Shown here piece by piece: positions 10,101 to 17,983 of a stretch of DNA of 64,000 nucleotides. The notes below the pieces were generated by a model. It was not told the DNA's origin. It searched no databases and saw only the letters and a list, made by a program, of their open reading frames with translations. The stretch spans positions 1,240,001 to 1,304,000 of the forward strand of contig NZ_JAIGNN010000001.1 in assembly GCF_019711565.1 (NCBI RefSeq), written 5' to 3'. Origin of the DNA: Qipengyuania proteolytica. GTDB taxonomy: Bacteria > Pseudomonadota > Alphaproteobacteria > Sphingomonadales > Sphingomonadaceae. A program made the position numbers and the translations under genes. Position 1 is the first letter of the stretch. Each line of letters opens with the position of its first letter.

Positions 10101-10589
10101 GCCGGCGATCCCTGCGGCCTCCTCGAGCATCTGGCGGCGCTCGGTCGGCTTGGCGGCGATGACCTGCGCGATCTTGCCCTGGCTGACCAGCGCCGGGCTA
10201 TGCGCTCCGGTGGCAGCATCGGCAAAGATCAGCGCGATGTCCTTCGCGCGCACGTCGCGCCCGTTCAGGCGGTAGGCCGAACCCGCACCCCGTTCGATGC
10301 GGCGCACCACCTCCATGTCGTCGCCATCATCGGTCGCGCCCTGCAGCACCACCTCGGCAAAGTCGCGCGGCGGGCGGCTCTGCGTGCCCGCAAAGATAAC
10401 GTCTTCCATCCCGCCCGAGCGCATGGACTTGGGCGAATTTTCGCCCATCACCCAGCGGATCGCCTCGAGCAGGTTGGACTTGCCGCAGCCGTTCGGGCCG
10501 ACGACGCCGGTCAGCCCCGGCTCGATATGGAGGGTGGCGGGTTCGACGAAGCTCTTGAAGCCACTCAAGCGGAGCTTCGAGAGTTTCAT
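7167..10589 (-). CDS. smc: chromosome segregation ATPase SMC
   Basis: SMC is the ATPase of the bacterial condensin complex with ScpA and ScpB and organises and segregates the chromosome. The 1140 residues show the full layout: N-terminal ATPase half with Walker A G-P-N-G-C-G-K-S-N (Lys37), a long alanine/glutamate/arginine-rich coiled coil, a hinge in the middle (about residues 500-620), the returning coil, and the C-terminal half with the signature L-L-S-G-G-E-Q-A and Walker B C-V-L-D-E-V-D-A-P. The gene is complete. A DsbA-like gene lies 27 nt upstream and the CCC1-type transporter downstream. Confidence 0.97.
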   Translation of the reverse strand: MKLSKLRLSGFKSFVEPATLHIEPGLTGVVGPNGCGKSNLLEAIRWVMGENSPKSMRSGGMEDVIFAGTQSRPPRDFAEVVLQGATDDGDDMEVVRRIERGAGSAYRLNGRDVRAKDIALIFADAATGAHSPALVSQGKIAQVIAAKPTERRQMLEEAAGIAGLHVRRRDAESKLRQTEANLERLEDIMAGLDSQIASLRRQAKQAERYTKLTDEIRTAEARLVFARWRDAAAAAEEARKAAQAAEARVAESQKAADEAQKAQRAAAEALAEAREEQADRRDDASAHGHRMAALTTQLEAAEQRLADLERQTARLEADRGEADRLTRDAAEALARLERDLAETEKSLAGDEEKRPALLRASEDAERASRAAELALAKATADNAGVEAEWRVAEAEIAQARTRLDRAEAEGRRMAEQRAALAGEDPDAEVETVKAALAEAETGLAEARAGLEAMQARKAELQAGRDEASSALAEAKAELSGVQREYDALRRDRDARQRAAEKRSGRQQAIDGVRAAKGYERAVAAALGRDGKALLGAPDGDAEGRYWTGAEPPAPVAASLSAHVESCPDELRARLALVHVADRDDGRTLAPGHALVTLAGALRRWDGLVVRGEGSAEAARLEAENRFAEVEAKLPALRDAADRSQAALDSAGTELAQLQRDLIAAERALAGLADRERQALRTLDQAEAARERLAARLQELARSESEHGEVLALARSELAAAEGKRDALPDPAAGRAALEASRAQNEAARVTLQARAAELAAYEQSLAVARERAAAQRSDMANWQARSGDAARRLSEMEIRAEEIAQERAVTAAKPEGLMREIEQGDQLRERLGTELAEAEKAVAAATGVAQEAERAFAAANEALAEARENRAGLAARAENQDGRRIEMARISGERFHCPPPLLPERFAFDETAIRHAEAESEEMDRLTASRERIGPVNLVAAEELERIESEHGANAEEQEELREAVSRLRGSIGSLNREGRERLRTAFEQVNGHFKRLFMRLFEGGEAHLALIDSDDPLEAGLEIFAQPPGKRLQSLTLLSGGEQALTATALIFALFLTNPAPICVLDEVDAPLDDANIDRFCDLLDAMTRETQTRYLIVTHNAVTMSRMHRLFGVTMIEKGVSRLVSVDLGGAEELLAAE

Positions 10590-10616
10590 CCGTGCCGTGC
10601 CCCCCGCGATCCGGCC

Positions 10617-11360
10617 TTACCTGGCGCCGGCGCGCTGCAGGATGGGTTCCAGCGCCGCCCAGGTGTTGGCCTCCACAGTCGAGCCGTTGAGCACGAAGGT
10701 CGGGGTGCCGGCGATGTTGTATTCGCTGCCGTATTTGCGCGTATCGTTGGCGGCCTTTTCGATCGCCGCCGTGTCGGCGAGGCACTGGCGCGCCTGGTCT
10801 TCGCTGATCCCGCGCGCGGCGAAGAAGTCGAGATAGCCGAGCTGTTCGGCGGCCACCACGAAGCGCTGGTCGAGCGGGAGCTGCATCGCCGCCTCCAGCG
10901 CCTGACCGTTTTGCTGGACCGGCGCCATGATCGTCTCAAAGTTCTGCCACACCTGGTCGGACAGCGGCACCATGGCTTCCACGGGGCCACACTTGGTCAG
11001 GCGGCCGAGCATGAGGTCGACAGGGCCGTGGATGGCGAACTGGCGCAGCTCGAAGCTGACGCGGCCGCTGTTGACGTACTCGCCCAGCAGTTCTTCCGCG
11101 CCCTCGCTGGAGAAGCGAGCGCAGGTCGGGCAGGTGAGCGAGCCGTATTCGATGAGCTTGAGCGGGGCGTCCGGATTGCCGACAAGGATGCCGCCATCGG
11201 ATGTTTCTGTAGCGACGTCCCGCCACTCGGTCCCTGCAGGGGCCGGGATCGCTGCGATCGCATCGCCTTCGATCTCGCCACCTTCGCTGGCTCCTCCACC
11301 GCAGGCGGCAAGTGCCAGCGCCAGCGGGGCGGCAAGGGCGAAACGGAGAGTCTTGGTCAT
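10617..11360 (-). CDS. DsbA-like thioredoxin-fold lipoprotein
   Basis: The product (247 residues) has a lipoprotein signal with lipobox L-A-A-C (Cys20), then a DsbA-type thioredoxin domain whose active site is C-P-T-C (Cys77, Cys80) and whose cis-proline loop is A-G-T-P-T-F. It is probably a membrane-anchored periplasmic thiol oxidoreductase. The ATG at 11358-11360 follows AGGA at proper distance; a start five codons upstream is less well supported. A second, soluble paralogue lies directly upstream (11469-12173), which argues for division of labour such as oxidase versus isomerase or a specialised client. This cannot be decided from sequence. Confidence 0.9.
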   Translation of the reverse strand: MTKTLRFALAAPLALALAACGGGASEGGEIEGDAIAAIPAPAGTEWRDVATETSDGGILVGNPDAPLKLIEYGSLTCPTCARFSSEGAEELLGEYVNSGRVSFELRQFAIHGPVDLMLGRLTKCGPVEAMVPLSDQVWQNFETIMAPVQQNGQALEAAMQLPLDQRFVVAAEQLGYLDFFAARGISEDQARQCLADTAAIEKAANDTRKYGSEYNIAGTPTFVLNGSTVEANTWAALEPILQRAGAR

Positions 11361-11468
11361 CGGAATCCTCATCATTGAACTGCGGAGGCTAAATCAGGCG
11401 AAACCGCCATGGGAAGGCGGGCAGGGGTGTATCCACAGGCCTTTCCCCCGAAAAGGGGCCAATTTGGC

Positions 11469-12173
11469 TCAGATCGCGGAATCCAGCTTGGGCTGGAGCG
11501 CCTGCCAGGAATGCGTGCCGTCGAGCAGTTCGCCGTCGAGCACGAAGCTGGGCGTGCCCTGTAAGCCGTATTTCTGCACGTCCGCGCGCGACGTGTCGGC
11601 GAGGGCATTGGCCTTGGCCTCGTCGGTCAGGCAGCGGTCCGCCTCGATCCGCGAGATGCCGCGGGTTTCCATGATCTCGTAAAAATCAAGGTCGCTGGCG
11701 ATCGCCTGGAAGCGCGCGCCGAGCGTGCCGAACTGCCAGCGCGACCGTTGGGCCTGCGTGGTGTTGCGCGCCTTTTCCATCCACTGGTTGTGGCGCGACA
11801 TGAAGGCTTCGTGGTTACCGGGGAATTTCTTCGGTTCGCCGCAATGGGCGAGCAGCGATGCCGTGAGATCCACCGGATCGCGCACGAGGTGGCGGATTTC
11901 GTAACTGACCTTGCCCGTCGGCACGTAGATCAGCTTGATCGCCCCGTCGCCTTCGCGCGCGAACGTGGCGCAGTGCGAGCAGGTGTAGCTCATGAATTCG
12001 ATCAGCTTGGTCTTCGCTTCGGGATTGCCGAGCGTATGGCCGCCGTTGGTTTCCGCCACCATGGCCGACCAGTTGCCGCCCTTGAGGATCTGCCGCTCCT
12101 GCGCGCTGGCGCCGAGCGTGAAGGTAACTGCCGTCGCTGCGAGCAGCGAAGCGAACATGCCGGCCTTTTTCAT
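11469..12173 (-). CDS. periplasmic DsbA-like disulfide oxidoreductase
   Basis: This 234-residue protein has a Sec signal peptide ending around G-A-S-A-Q and a DsbA-like thioredoxin domain with active site C-S-H-C (Cys65, Cys68) and cis-proline loop Q-G-T-P-S-F. The inserted helical domain lies between. Its ATG (12171-12173) shares one base with the stop of the DUF721 gene (TGATG), so the pair is probably coupled; a GTG one codon earlier is also possible. A signal-peptide cleavage product of about 210 residues fits DsbA-family size. Confidence 0.9.
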   Translation of the reverse strand: MKKAGMFASLLAATAVTFTLGASAQERQILKGGNWSAMVAETNGGHTLGNPEAKTKLIEFMSYTCSHCATFAREGDGAIKLIYVPTGKVSYEIRHLVRDPVDLTASLLAHCGEPKKFPGNHEAFMSRHNQWMEKARNTTQAQRSRWQFGTLGARFQAIASDLDFYEIMETRGISRIEADRCLTDEAKANALADTSRADVQKYGLQGTPSFVLDGELLDGTHSWQALQPKLDSAI

Positions 12174-12706
12174 CACGTGTCGTTCTGTCCCTCGTTCTGC
12201 GATCCGAGGCTGCGCGCGAGCGATTCGAGCACCGTGCGCAGTTCGGGGTCGCCGATATCGCGCAGACTGTCGCCTAATTCCATCGGAATCGGCTTGAGCG
12301 ACGGCGGCGCCTTGGGTTTGTCCTTCGCGGGCGGCGCCTTAACCTCGCCTTGCCGCAGCTTGATCCGCGCCACTGCCTGGTAGCCAAAGAAGCGGTTCAC
12401 CCGCTCGATGATATCGGGCAGGATCTGCTGGATCAGCGGTGCATGGGCAGGCAGCACGACGAGGTGCATGATGCCTTCCGACTTCTCGCCCGGCGGAAAG
12501 CGGATCATCTCGGGAGTGCAGACCTTCGCGTGCGTCTCGCCGACGATTTCCGGCCAGCGGCTGACGACCGAGCTCTGGACGAAACCGAACCGGCGAAAGG
12601 CACTGCGGCCGATCTGCGGCATGAGGTCGCTGATCGGCTTGGCCGCACCGCCGCGCTGGCGTTTCCATTCCCGACCTTTCGGCGGCTTGCTCTTGTCGCT
12701 TCCCAT
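12173..12706 (-). CDS. DUF721 domain protein
   Basis: The 177-residue basic protein carries a DUF721 domain (about residues 30-120), recognised by the R-S-A-F-R-R-F-G-F region, the R-W-P-E-I-V-G segment and the C-terminal R-V-N-R-F-F-G-Y. Some DUF721 proteins are thought to bind nucleic acid or DnaA, but the role is not established. The C-terminal tail is proline/lysine-rich. I use the ATG at 12704-12706, just before a lysine-rich start; a codon five positions upstream would overlap the divergent mutY start region. Confidence 0.83.
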   Translation of the reverse strand: MGSDKSKPPKGREWKRQRGGAAKPISDLMPQIGRSAFRRFGFVQSSVVSRWPEIVGETHAKVCTPEMIRFPPGEKSEGIMHLVVLPAHAPLIQQILPDIIERVNRFFGYQAVARIKLRQGEVKAPPAKDKPKAPPSLKPIPMELGDSLRDIGDPELRTVLESLARSLGSQNEGQNDT

Positions 12707-12735
12707 GATGCGCGGTGCCATGCCATAGGCGCGGC

Positions 12736-13734
12736 GTGGCCGCCACCGTCTCCGACATTTTGCTCGACTGGTACGAGAGGCATGCCCGCAACCTGCCGTG
12801 GCGTGCCCCGCCGGGTGCGCCCGCGCCGGAGCCCTATCGCGTGTGGCTGTCCGAAGTGATGTTGCAGCAGACGACCGTTGCCGCGGTGAAGCCCTATTTC
12901 GCCGCTTTCACCGAACGCTGGCCTGACGTGGAAGCGCTCGCCGCCGCGCCCGAAGCGGACGTCATGGCGGCATGGGCGGGGCTGGGGTATTACTCGCGCG
13001 CCCGCAATCTCGTGAAATGCGCCCGCGCCGTGGCCGGGCTAGGAGGTTTCCCGAAGACCGAGGCCGCCTTGCGCGAACTGCCGGGGCTGGGTGCCTATAC
13101 CGCCGCCGCAGTCGCCGCGATCGCGTTCGGCGAGCGGGCGGTGGTGGTCGATGCCAATGTCGAGCGGGTGGTCGCGCGGCTGTTCGCGATCGACGAGCCG
13201 CTGCCCGGAGCACGCAAGGCGATCCGGGCGCGGGCCGACGAGATCACGCCCGATGACCGCGCGGGCGATTTCGCGCAGGCGATGATGGACCTGGGCTCGG
13301 GCATTTGCAGCGCGCGCGATCCCAAATGCCTGCTCTGCCCGCTGGCGGAAATCTGCGCGGGGCGGCGGACGGGCGATCCGGCGCGACTGCCGGTGAAGGC
13401 GCCGAAGAAGGCCAGGCCCCTGCGCCAAGGGCGCGCTTTCTGGATCGAGCGCGAAGGGGCCGTGTGGTTGGTCCGGCGCGAGGGCACGGGCATGCTCGGC
13501 GGCATGCGCGCGCTGCCCGACGACGGGTGGAGCGCGCGGGGAGATGGCTCGGGCGGGCCGGAGGGCGAGCCGCTCGGCCTCGTGCGGCACGGTTTCACCC
13601 ATTTCGATCTCGAACTGTCGGTCGCGCGCCATCACGCGCCGCTGGGCGAGGGCGAGTGGTGGTCGCTCGATACGCTCGACGATGCGGGCCTGCCGACGCT
13701 CTTCGCCAAGGCCGCGCGGCTGGCGCTTGCCTAG
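12736..13734 (+). CDS. mutY: A/G-specific adenine glycosylase MutY
   Basis: MutY removes adenine mispaired with 8-oxoguanine. The protein contains the N-terminal W-Y-x-x-x-x-R-x-L-P-W-R motif, the catalytic Glu in L-S-E-V-M-L-Q-Q-T, the helix-hairpin-helix L-P-G-L-G-A-Y-T-A, the catalytic Asp in V-V-D-A-N-V, and the C-x6-C-x2-C-x5-C [4Fe-4S] cluster motif. A shorter NUDIX-like C-terminal domain for 8-oxoG recognition follows. GTG at 12736 gives 332 residues with the usual dozen residues before the W-Y motif; an ATG at 12715 is the alternative but overlaps the divergent DUF721 gene's upstream end. Confidence 0.95.
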   Translation: MAATVSDILLDWYERHARNLPWRAPPGAPAPEPYRVWLSEVMLQQTTVAAVKPYFAAFTERWPDVEALAAAPEADVMAAWAGLGYYSRARNLVKCARAVAGLGGFPKTEAALRELPGLGAYTAAAVAAIAFGERAVVVDANVERVVARLFAIDEPLPGARKAIRARADEITPDDRAGDFAQAMMDLGSGICSARDPKCLLCPLAEICAGRRTGDPARLPVKAPKKARPLRQGRAFWIEREGAVWLVRREGTGMLGGMRALPDDGWSARGDGSGGPEGEPLGLVRHGFTHFDLELSVARHHAPLGEGEWWSLDTLDDAGLPTLFAKAARLALA

Positions 13735-13952
13735 ATGATGCCGCCGCCGAGGCTGAGGCGGATGACGGCGATCAGCAGCACGACCAGATTGAAATTGCGG
13801 CCGCTGTCGCTCGACGAAAGCTGCCCGAGCACCACGCCGATCACCATCAGCGGGAGGGCCAGCCAGTTGGCCCAGCCGAGGAGGGGGATGGTTGCCGGAA
13901 TGACAACGGCGAGCGAGACGATTCCGAACAGGAATGAGAGCAGATTGAGCAT
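13731..13952 (-). CDS. small integral membrane protein
   Basis: This is a 73-residue hydrophobic protein with three likely membrane segments (about residues 4-20, 26-43 and 54-68) and a short S-S-S-D-S-G-R loop between the second and third. I recognise no family. The ATG at 13950-13952 is chosen because the protein becomes a plain membrane protein from there; the longer frame upstream is charged and lacks membrane character. Its stop codon overlaps the mutY stop through the shared CTAG. Confidence 0.6.
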   Translation of the reverse strand: MLNLLSFLFGIVSLAVVIPATIPLLGWANWLALPLMVIGVVLGQLSSSDSGRNFNLVVLLIAVIRLSLGGGII

Positions 13953-14021
13953 GTGTCTTATATGGATAGGACAGCCGTGCGACGCAAGGGGTCTTGCGCG
14001 ACGAATGGTTTCACTTCGCAA

Positions 14022-14050
14022 TTGACCGTTCAGCCTCGGTTCCGCAGATA
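14022..14050 (+). promoter_or_regulatory. probable promoter of serine hydrolase gene
   Basis: TTGACC (14022-14027), 17 nt, CAGATA (14045-14050), 29 nt ahead of the hydrolase ATG. A GGGAGAG ribosome site lies between the promoter and the start. Confidence 0.4.
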
Positions 14051-14078
14051 GGCGGGCACGCCGAAGGGAGAGCAATCA

Positions 14079-15383
14079 ATGGCCTATCGCGAATTCCAGT
14101 CCCGCATGATGTCCCGCCGTTCGCTGCTGCGTTCGGGTGCGCTGCTTACCGCGAGCGCGGGTCTTGCCGGCCTGCCGATGGGCCGCATGGCGCTGGCGAA
14201 GGAGCCTGGCGCCGCCTGGACCAACGTCCAGGGAATGGTCGACAAGTATGTCGGTTCGCGCAAGGTCGCCAACATGGTCGCCACCCTCGGCTGGGGGCAG
14301 CAGGCACCGCTCACCATCGCGCGCGGCACGCTGGCGCTGGGCGGCGAGACCAAAGCCGACCCCGACAGCCTCTATCGCATCTATTCGATGACCAAGCCGA
14401 TCACCGGCATGGCGGCGATGATGTTAATCGACGATGGCCGGCTCGGGCTCGACCAGCCGATCGCCGAACTGCTTCCCGCCTATGCCAACATGACGGTGCA
14501 GAAGACCTATGACGGGTCGATCGAGGATGTCGTCCCGGCGGAGCGCCCGATCACGGTGCGCATGCTGATGACGCATACCGCGGGCCTCGGCTACGGCATC
14601 GTGCAGAAGGGTCCGATCCGGGCCGAATACGAGAAGCGCGGCCTCGTCCCCGGACAGGTCAGCCGCATGCCGATCCCAGGCATCGGCCGCGCGACCGCGA
14701 TCAACGGGCTGGACAGGTTTGCCACCGAACTCGCCAAGCTGCCACTGGTGCTGCAGCCGGGCACCAAGTGGAGCTATTCGGTCGGTCTCGACCTGCTCGG
14801 CCGCGTGATCGAGGTCGCCAGCGGCATGACGTTCGACGCCTTCCTGCGCGAGCGCATTTTCGAGCCGACCGGCATGGACAGCACCTTCTTCACCGTGCCC
14901 GAAAGCGAGATCGACCGCTTCACCACCAATTACGGCATCCTCAATGGCGTTCCGCTGCCGGTCGATCCGGCCAAGGCCTCGATCTACCTCGATCCGCCGC
15001 CGTTCCCCTTCGGCGGCGCGGGCCTCGTCTCCTCGAGCCGCGATTACGACCGCTTCCTGCGCATGCTGCTGGGCTTTGGCGCGATCGACGGCACGCGCGT
15101 GATGAGCGAGACGGCGGTGAAGCTCGGCACGTCGAACCTGCTGCCCGAGACGGCGAGCGTGGCGAACACCTGGGTCGAAGGGCAGGGCTTCGGTGCGGGC
15201 GGGCGCGTGTCCGACGGCAGCTACGGCTGGGGCGGGGCCGCCGGCACGGTCGGCTTCGTGAATTTCGCGGCGGGCCTGCGCGGCACGCTGATGACGCAGT
15301 ACATGCCGTCCGAAGCCTATCCGATCCACGCCGAATTCCCCAAGGCGGTGATGGCCGACCTCACCGTGATGCAGGGCGCGTGA
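14079..15383 (+). CDS. serine hydrolase, beta-lactamase class C family
   Basis: This 434-residue protein has an N-terminal twin-arginine-type signal (S-R-R-S-L-L-R-S followed by a hydrophobic alanine/glycine stretch ending near A-L-A), implying folded export. The serine hydrolase domain shows the S-x-x-K motif as S-M-T-K (Ser103, Lys106) and a second motif Y-S-V (Tyr233) in place of the usual Y-x-N. Such proteins include esterases, D-aminopeptidases and class C beta-lactamases; with Y-S-V rather than Y-A-N an esterase or amidase is more likely than a true beta-lactamase. Its stop overlaps the GTG of nudC (GTGA). Confidence 0.9.
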   Translation: MAYREFQSRMMSRRSLLRSGALLTASAGLAGLPMGRMALAKEPGAAWTNVQGMVDKYVGSRKVANMVATLGWGQQAPLTIARGTLALGGETKADPDSLYRIYSMTKPITGMAAMMLIDDGRLGLDQPIAELLPAYANMTVQKTYDGSIEDVVPAERPITVRMLMTHTAGLGYGIVQKGPIRAEYEKRGLVPGQVSRMPIPGIGRATAINGLDRFATELAKLPLVLQPGTKWSYSVGLDLLGRVIEVASGMTFDAFLRERIFEPTGMDSTFFTVPESEIDRFTTNYGILNGVPLPVDPAKASIYLDPPPFPFGGAGLVSSSRDYDRFLRMLLGFGAIDGTRVMSETAVKLGTSNLLPETASVANTWVEGQGFGAGGRVSDGSYGWGGAAGTVGFVNFAAGLRGTLMTQYMPSEAYPIHAEFPKAVMADLTVMQGA

Positions 15384-16249
15384 GCGCAAGCGTGCTGGCG
15401 TTCACCGGTTCGCGGCTCGACCGCGCCGACCACGTCCGCGCCGATCCGGAGCGGCTCACGGGCTACTTGAACTGGAAGGCGCGGCTGCTCGCGCTCGACG
15501 GGCTGTTCCCCGCGCTTGACGACGAGGGACGGCTGGCTTGGGGCTCGCTTGCCGATGCGCCCGAGGATGCGGAGCTTTGCTTCCTCGGGCTCGACGAGGG
15601 CAAGGCGTGCTTCGCCGCGGTCCCGCCCAAGGGCGATGCGAGGCCGCGCATGGCGAACCCGCAGCTGTGGTCGCTCATGGCGACACTCGCGCCCGACGAC
15701 CTCGCGCTTTATGGCGGCGCGCGCAGCCTGGTCGACTGGCACGCCCGGCACCGCTTCTGCGCGCAATGCGGCGGCGACACGAAGCTCGCCAAAGGCGGCT
15801 GGCAGCGCGACTGCACGGCTTGCGGTGCGAGCCATTTCCCGCGGACCGATCCGGTCACGATCATGCTGGTCGAATATGACGGAAAGCTGATGCTGGGCCG
15901 CGGGCTCGGCTGGCCGGAGGGCAGCTTTTCCGCGCTCGCCGGCTTCGTCGAGCCGGGCGAGAGCATCGAGGAGGCCGTCGCGCGCGAGGTGCTGGAGGAG
16001 GCCGGCATCGCCGTGCGCGACGTAAGCTATATCGCCAGCCAGCCGTGGCCTTTCCCGAGCCAGCTGATGATCGGCTGCCACAGCCATGCCGACAGCGACG
16101 ATCTCACCATCGACGAAACCGAGATGGCCGAGATCAATTTCTACACTCGCGAAGAGGTCGAGGCCGCGCTCGCCGGGAGCGGCCCGTTCCGCTGCCCGCC
16201 GCGCCATGCTATTGCGCATCACCTGATGCAGTGGTGGGTGACAAGATGA
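15380..16249 (+). CDS. nudC: NAD+ diphosphatase / NAD-cap hydrolase
   Basis: NudC cleaves NAD(H) and removes NAD caps from RNA 5' ends. The 289-residue protein (GTG start in a four-base overlap with the previous gene) has an N-terminal domain, a zinc site of two C-x2-C pairs (C-A-Q-C and C-T-A-C), a complete Nudix box of the form G-x5-E-x7-R-E-V-x-E-E-A-G, and the NudC-specific S-Q-P-W-P-F-P motif that follows the box. The next gene overlaps by ATGA. Confidence 0.95.
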   Translation: MSASVLAFTGSRLDRADHVRADPERLTGYLNWKARLLALDGLFPALDDEGRLAWGSLADAPEDAELCFLGLDEGKACFAAVPPKGDARPRMANPQLWSLMATLAPDDLALYGGARSLVDWHARHRFCAQCGGDTKLAKGGWQRDCTACGASHFPRTDPVTIMLVEYDGKLMLGRGLGWPEGSFSALAGFVEPGESIEEAVAREVLEEAGIAVRDVSYIASQPWPFPSQLMIGCHSHADSDDLTIDETEMAEINFYTREEVEAALAGSGPFRCPPRHAIAHHLMQWWVTR

Positions 16250-16929
16250 GCGAACCGAGAACCTTGCGGATCGATATCTGGTCCGATGTGATGTGCCCCT
16301 GGTGCCTCGTCGGCTGGGGGAACCTCCAGAAGGGCCTCGAGCAACTCGAGGGCGAGATCGAGGCGGACATCCGCTGGCACGCCTTCGAACTCAATCCCGA
16401 CATGCCGCCAGAGGGGGAGGAGCGCACCGCGCATATCGCGCGCAAATACGGCTCCACACCCGAACAGTCGCGCGCGGTGCAGGGCCGGATGCGCGAGGCG
16501 GCGCAGACCGCCGGCGTCTCGCTCGATTACGAGGGCGCCGAGCCGGCACCCGAGGCGATGATGTGGAACACCTTCGCAGCGCACAAGCTGCTGACCTGGG
16601 CGGGCGAGGAATTCGGGCCGGAACAGCAGACCGAGCTCAAGCTTGCGCTGTTCAAGGCGCATTTCAACGAGCGCCGCAATCTTGGCGACGAGGCCACCCT
16701 GCTCGACGTCGCCGGCAGCGTCGGGCTGGAGCGAGAAGCTAGCAAGGCCGCGCTGGCCAGCGAGGAAATCGCCCACAAGACCCGCGCCGAGGAACGCGCC
16801 GCGTGGGACCTCAACATCACCGGCGTCCCCGCGATGATCGTCGAGAGCAAGTTCATGATCCCCGGCGCGCAGCCGCCCGAGGCCTATGCCGATGCGCTGA
16901 GGCGGGTGGCGGAGAAGGTGCCGGCTTAG
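16246..16929 (+). CDS. FrnE-like DsbA family oxidoreductase
   Basis: This is a 227-residue cytoplasmic thioredoxin-fold protein without signal peptide. The N-terminus has D-x-x-C-P-W-C (Cys17, Cys20), the C-terminus T-G-V-P-A-M-I-V supplies the cis-proline loop, and the helical insertion contains A-H-K-L-L. This matches the FrnE/2-hydroxychromene-2-carboxylate isomerase branch of DsbA proteins, some of which protect against oxidative stress. The ATG lies within the nudC stop (ATGA, 16246-16249), so serine hydrolase, nudC and this gene form one coupled operon. Confidence 0.9.
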   Translation: MSEPRTLRIDIWSDVMCPWCLVGWGNLQKGLEQLEGEIEADIRWHAFELNPDMPPEGEERTAHIARKYGSTPEQSRAVQGRMREAAQTAGVSLDYEGAEPAPEAMMWNTFAAHKLLTWAGEEFGPEQQTELKLALFKAHFNERRNLGDEATLLDVAGSVGLEREASKAALASEEIAHKTRAEERAAWDLNITGVPAMIVESKFMIPGAQPPEAYADALRRVAEKVPA

Positions 16930-16975
16930 GCGAAATGCTCAAGGGAATCTGGCGACCCGATCGCGTGCAACGTTT

Positions 16976-17503
16976 CTAGCAATCTAGCTCCGACCTCACC
17001 TTCGTTAGGATACGTCCCAAGAGATTGGTCCCGCGCCATTCATTCGGTTGCTTTGTCTTGGGATCGTCAAGTGAAAGTCCGACACCCCAAATCCAGTCTC
17101 GGACATTGGCTTCGACAAGCATCGCTGGCGCGGTTTGAAGCAGTTGCCGGGCGGCACCGGGGTTTTGAGAGAACTTGGCCTTGTTGCCATTATAGACAAC
17201 TTCGATTTTCCAGCGGTCCCATGTCGCTTGGTCGAACGGACTGACAAGCGATCCCAAGCGCTTCTGCATGCTGGGATCCTCGGTAGCTAGGATTTGCTCA
17301 GCGCGTTCGTGATCCCTGAATAGCATCGCTTTGCAAAACATCATCCATTGTTCGGCAGTCGCGAATGTCCGGCCATCCAGGTTGAAAGGTGTCACATGCC
17401 ATTGGCTGAAAACACCTTTGATAAATGGATAGAAGGCATCGAAGGCATCCGCGTTGGGCAGTTGCTCTTCTGTAAGAGTAGGTGAGGAGACAAAATCAAA
17501 CAT
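16976..17503 (-). CDS. NADAR (YbiA-like) family protein
   Basis: The 175-residue protein belongs to the NADAR fold: it has F-S-Q-W near the N-terminus, the diagnostic T-A-E-Q-W-M-M-F-x-K-A, a middle D-x-x-x-W segment and C-terminal D-W-I-W-G-V-G-L and G-x-N-L-L-G. NADAR proteins hydrolyse N-glycosidic bonds in ADP-ribose-like or riboflavin-pathway intermediates (YbiA), or reverse guanine-linked ADP-ribosylation of DNA. Base composition is about 50% G+C in samples, clearly below the surrounding genes, and it is orientated against its neighbours, so recent acquisition is plausible. Confidence 0.85.
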   Translation of the reverse strand: MFDFVSSPTLTEEQLPNADAFDAFYPFIKGVFSQWHVTPFNLDGRTFATAEQWMMFCKAMLFRDHERAEQILATEDPSMQKRLGSLVSPFDQATWDRWKIEVVYNGNKAKFSQNPGAARQLLQTAPAMLVEANVRDWIWGVGLSLDDPKTKQPNEWRGTNLLGRILTKVRSELDC

Positions 17504-17563
17504 GCCAAGTTGCTACGATCCTCTGTGGGCGCCTTCCACCTATAATCGGGCACCTGGCCGTGA

Positions 17564-17953
17564 CTAAATCAGCCCCAACCGCTCCAGCTTCCCCGCCAAT
17601 TTCCCCGGCAGAGCATCGCCGATATCCTCGCCCTCCGCGAGGTCGCGCGGCGGTTCGCCCTTGAGGTAGCGCCAGCCCTGGTGGGCGCGTTTGGGGCGAG
17701 GGTGGACGCGGATGAGTTCGGGCTTGAGGTCGATCGACCAGCGCCCGTCCTTCGTCTCGCTGAAACCGGTAATCTCGCTGCGCGCGACGATGCTGTGCTG
17801 GTGGATCCAGAACAGCGAGCCGCCGATGCACTGCTCCCATTTCGTCGGGCGATAGCGCGTCGTCAGGTTCGGGCTGCGCCGCTGCGCGTACCAGCTCTCG
17901 ATTTCGGCATAGGACTGCGCGCCGAAGGCGATCTTGGTCAGGTTGAGCGGCAT
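17564..17953 (-). CDS. DUF1489 family protein
   Basis: This 129-residue cytoplasmic protein has the DUF1489 pattern typical of alphaproteobacteria: an N-terminal L-x-x-T-K-I, central C-I-G-G-S-L-F-W-I, and C-terminal P-R-P-x-R-x-x-Q-G-W-R-Y-L. No function is established for the family. It lies 30 nt downstream of mgtE on the same strand and may share its transcript. Confidence 0.82.
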   Translation of the reverse strand: MPLNLTKIAFGAQSYAEIESWYAQRRSPNLTTRYRPTKWEQCIGGSLFWIHQHSIVARSEITGFSETKDGRWSIDLKPELIRVHPRPKRAHQGWRYLKGEPPRDLAEGEDIGDALPGKLAGKLERLGLI

Positions 17954-17983
17954 GGGGAGGATGTAAGGCGTGCTGCCCCCAAG

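Noticed and set aside
7737..11378. A 1213-codon open frame on the plus strand, antisense to smc
   Set aside because: High-G+C third positions make long open antisense frames common. The smc strand has Walker A, signature and Walker B motifs; the antisense product is glycine/arginine-rich without any domain.
13953..14078. Upstream extension of the small membrane protein frame
   Set aside because: Residues before M42 are charged and not membrane-like; the ATG at 13952 is a better start.
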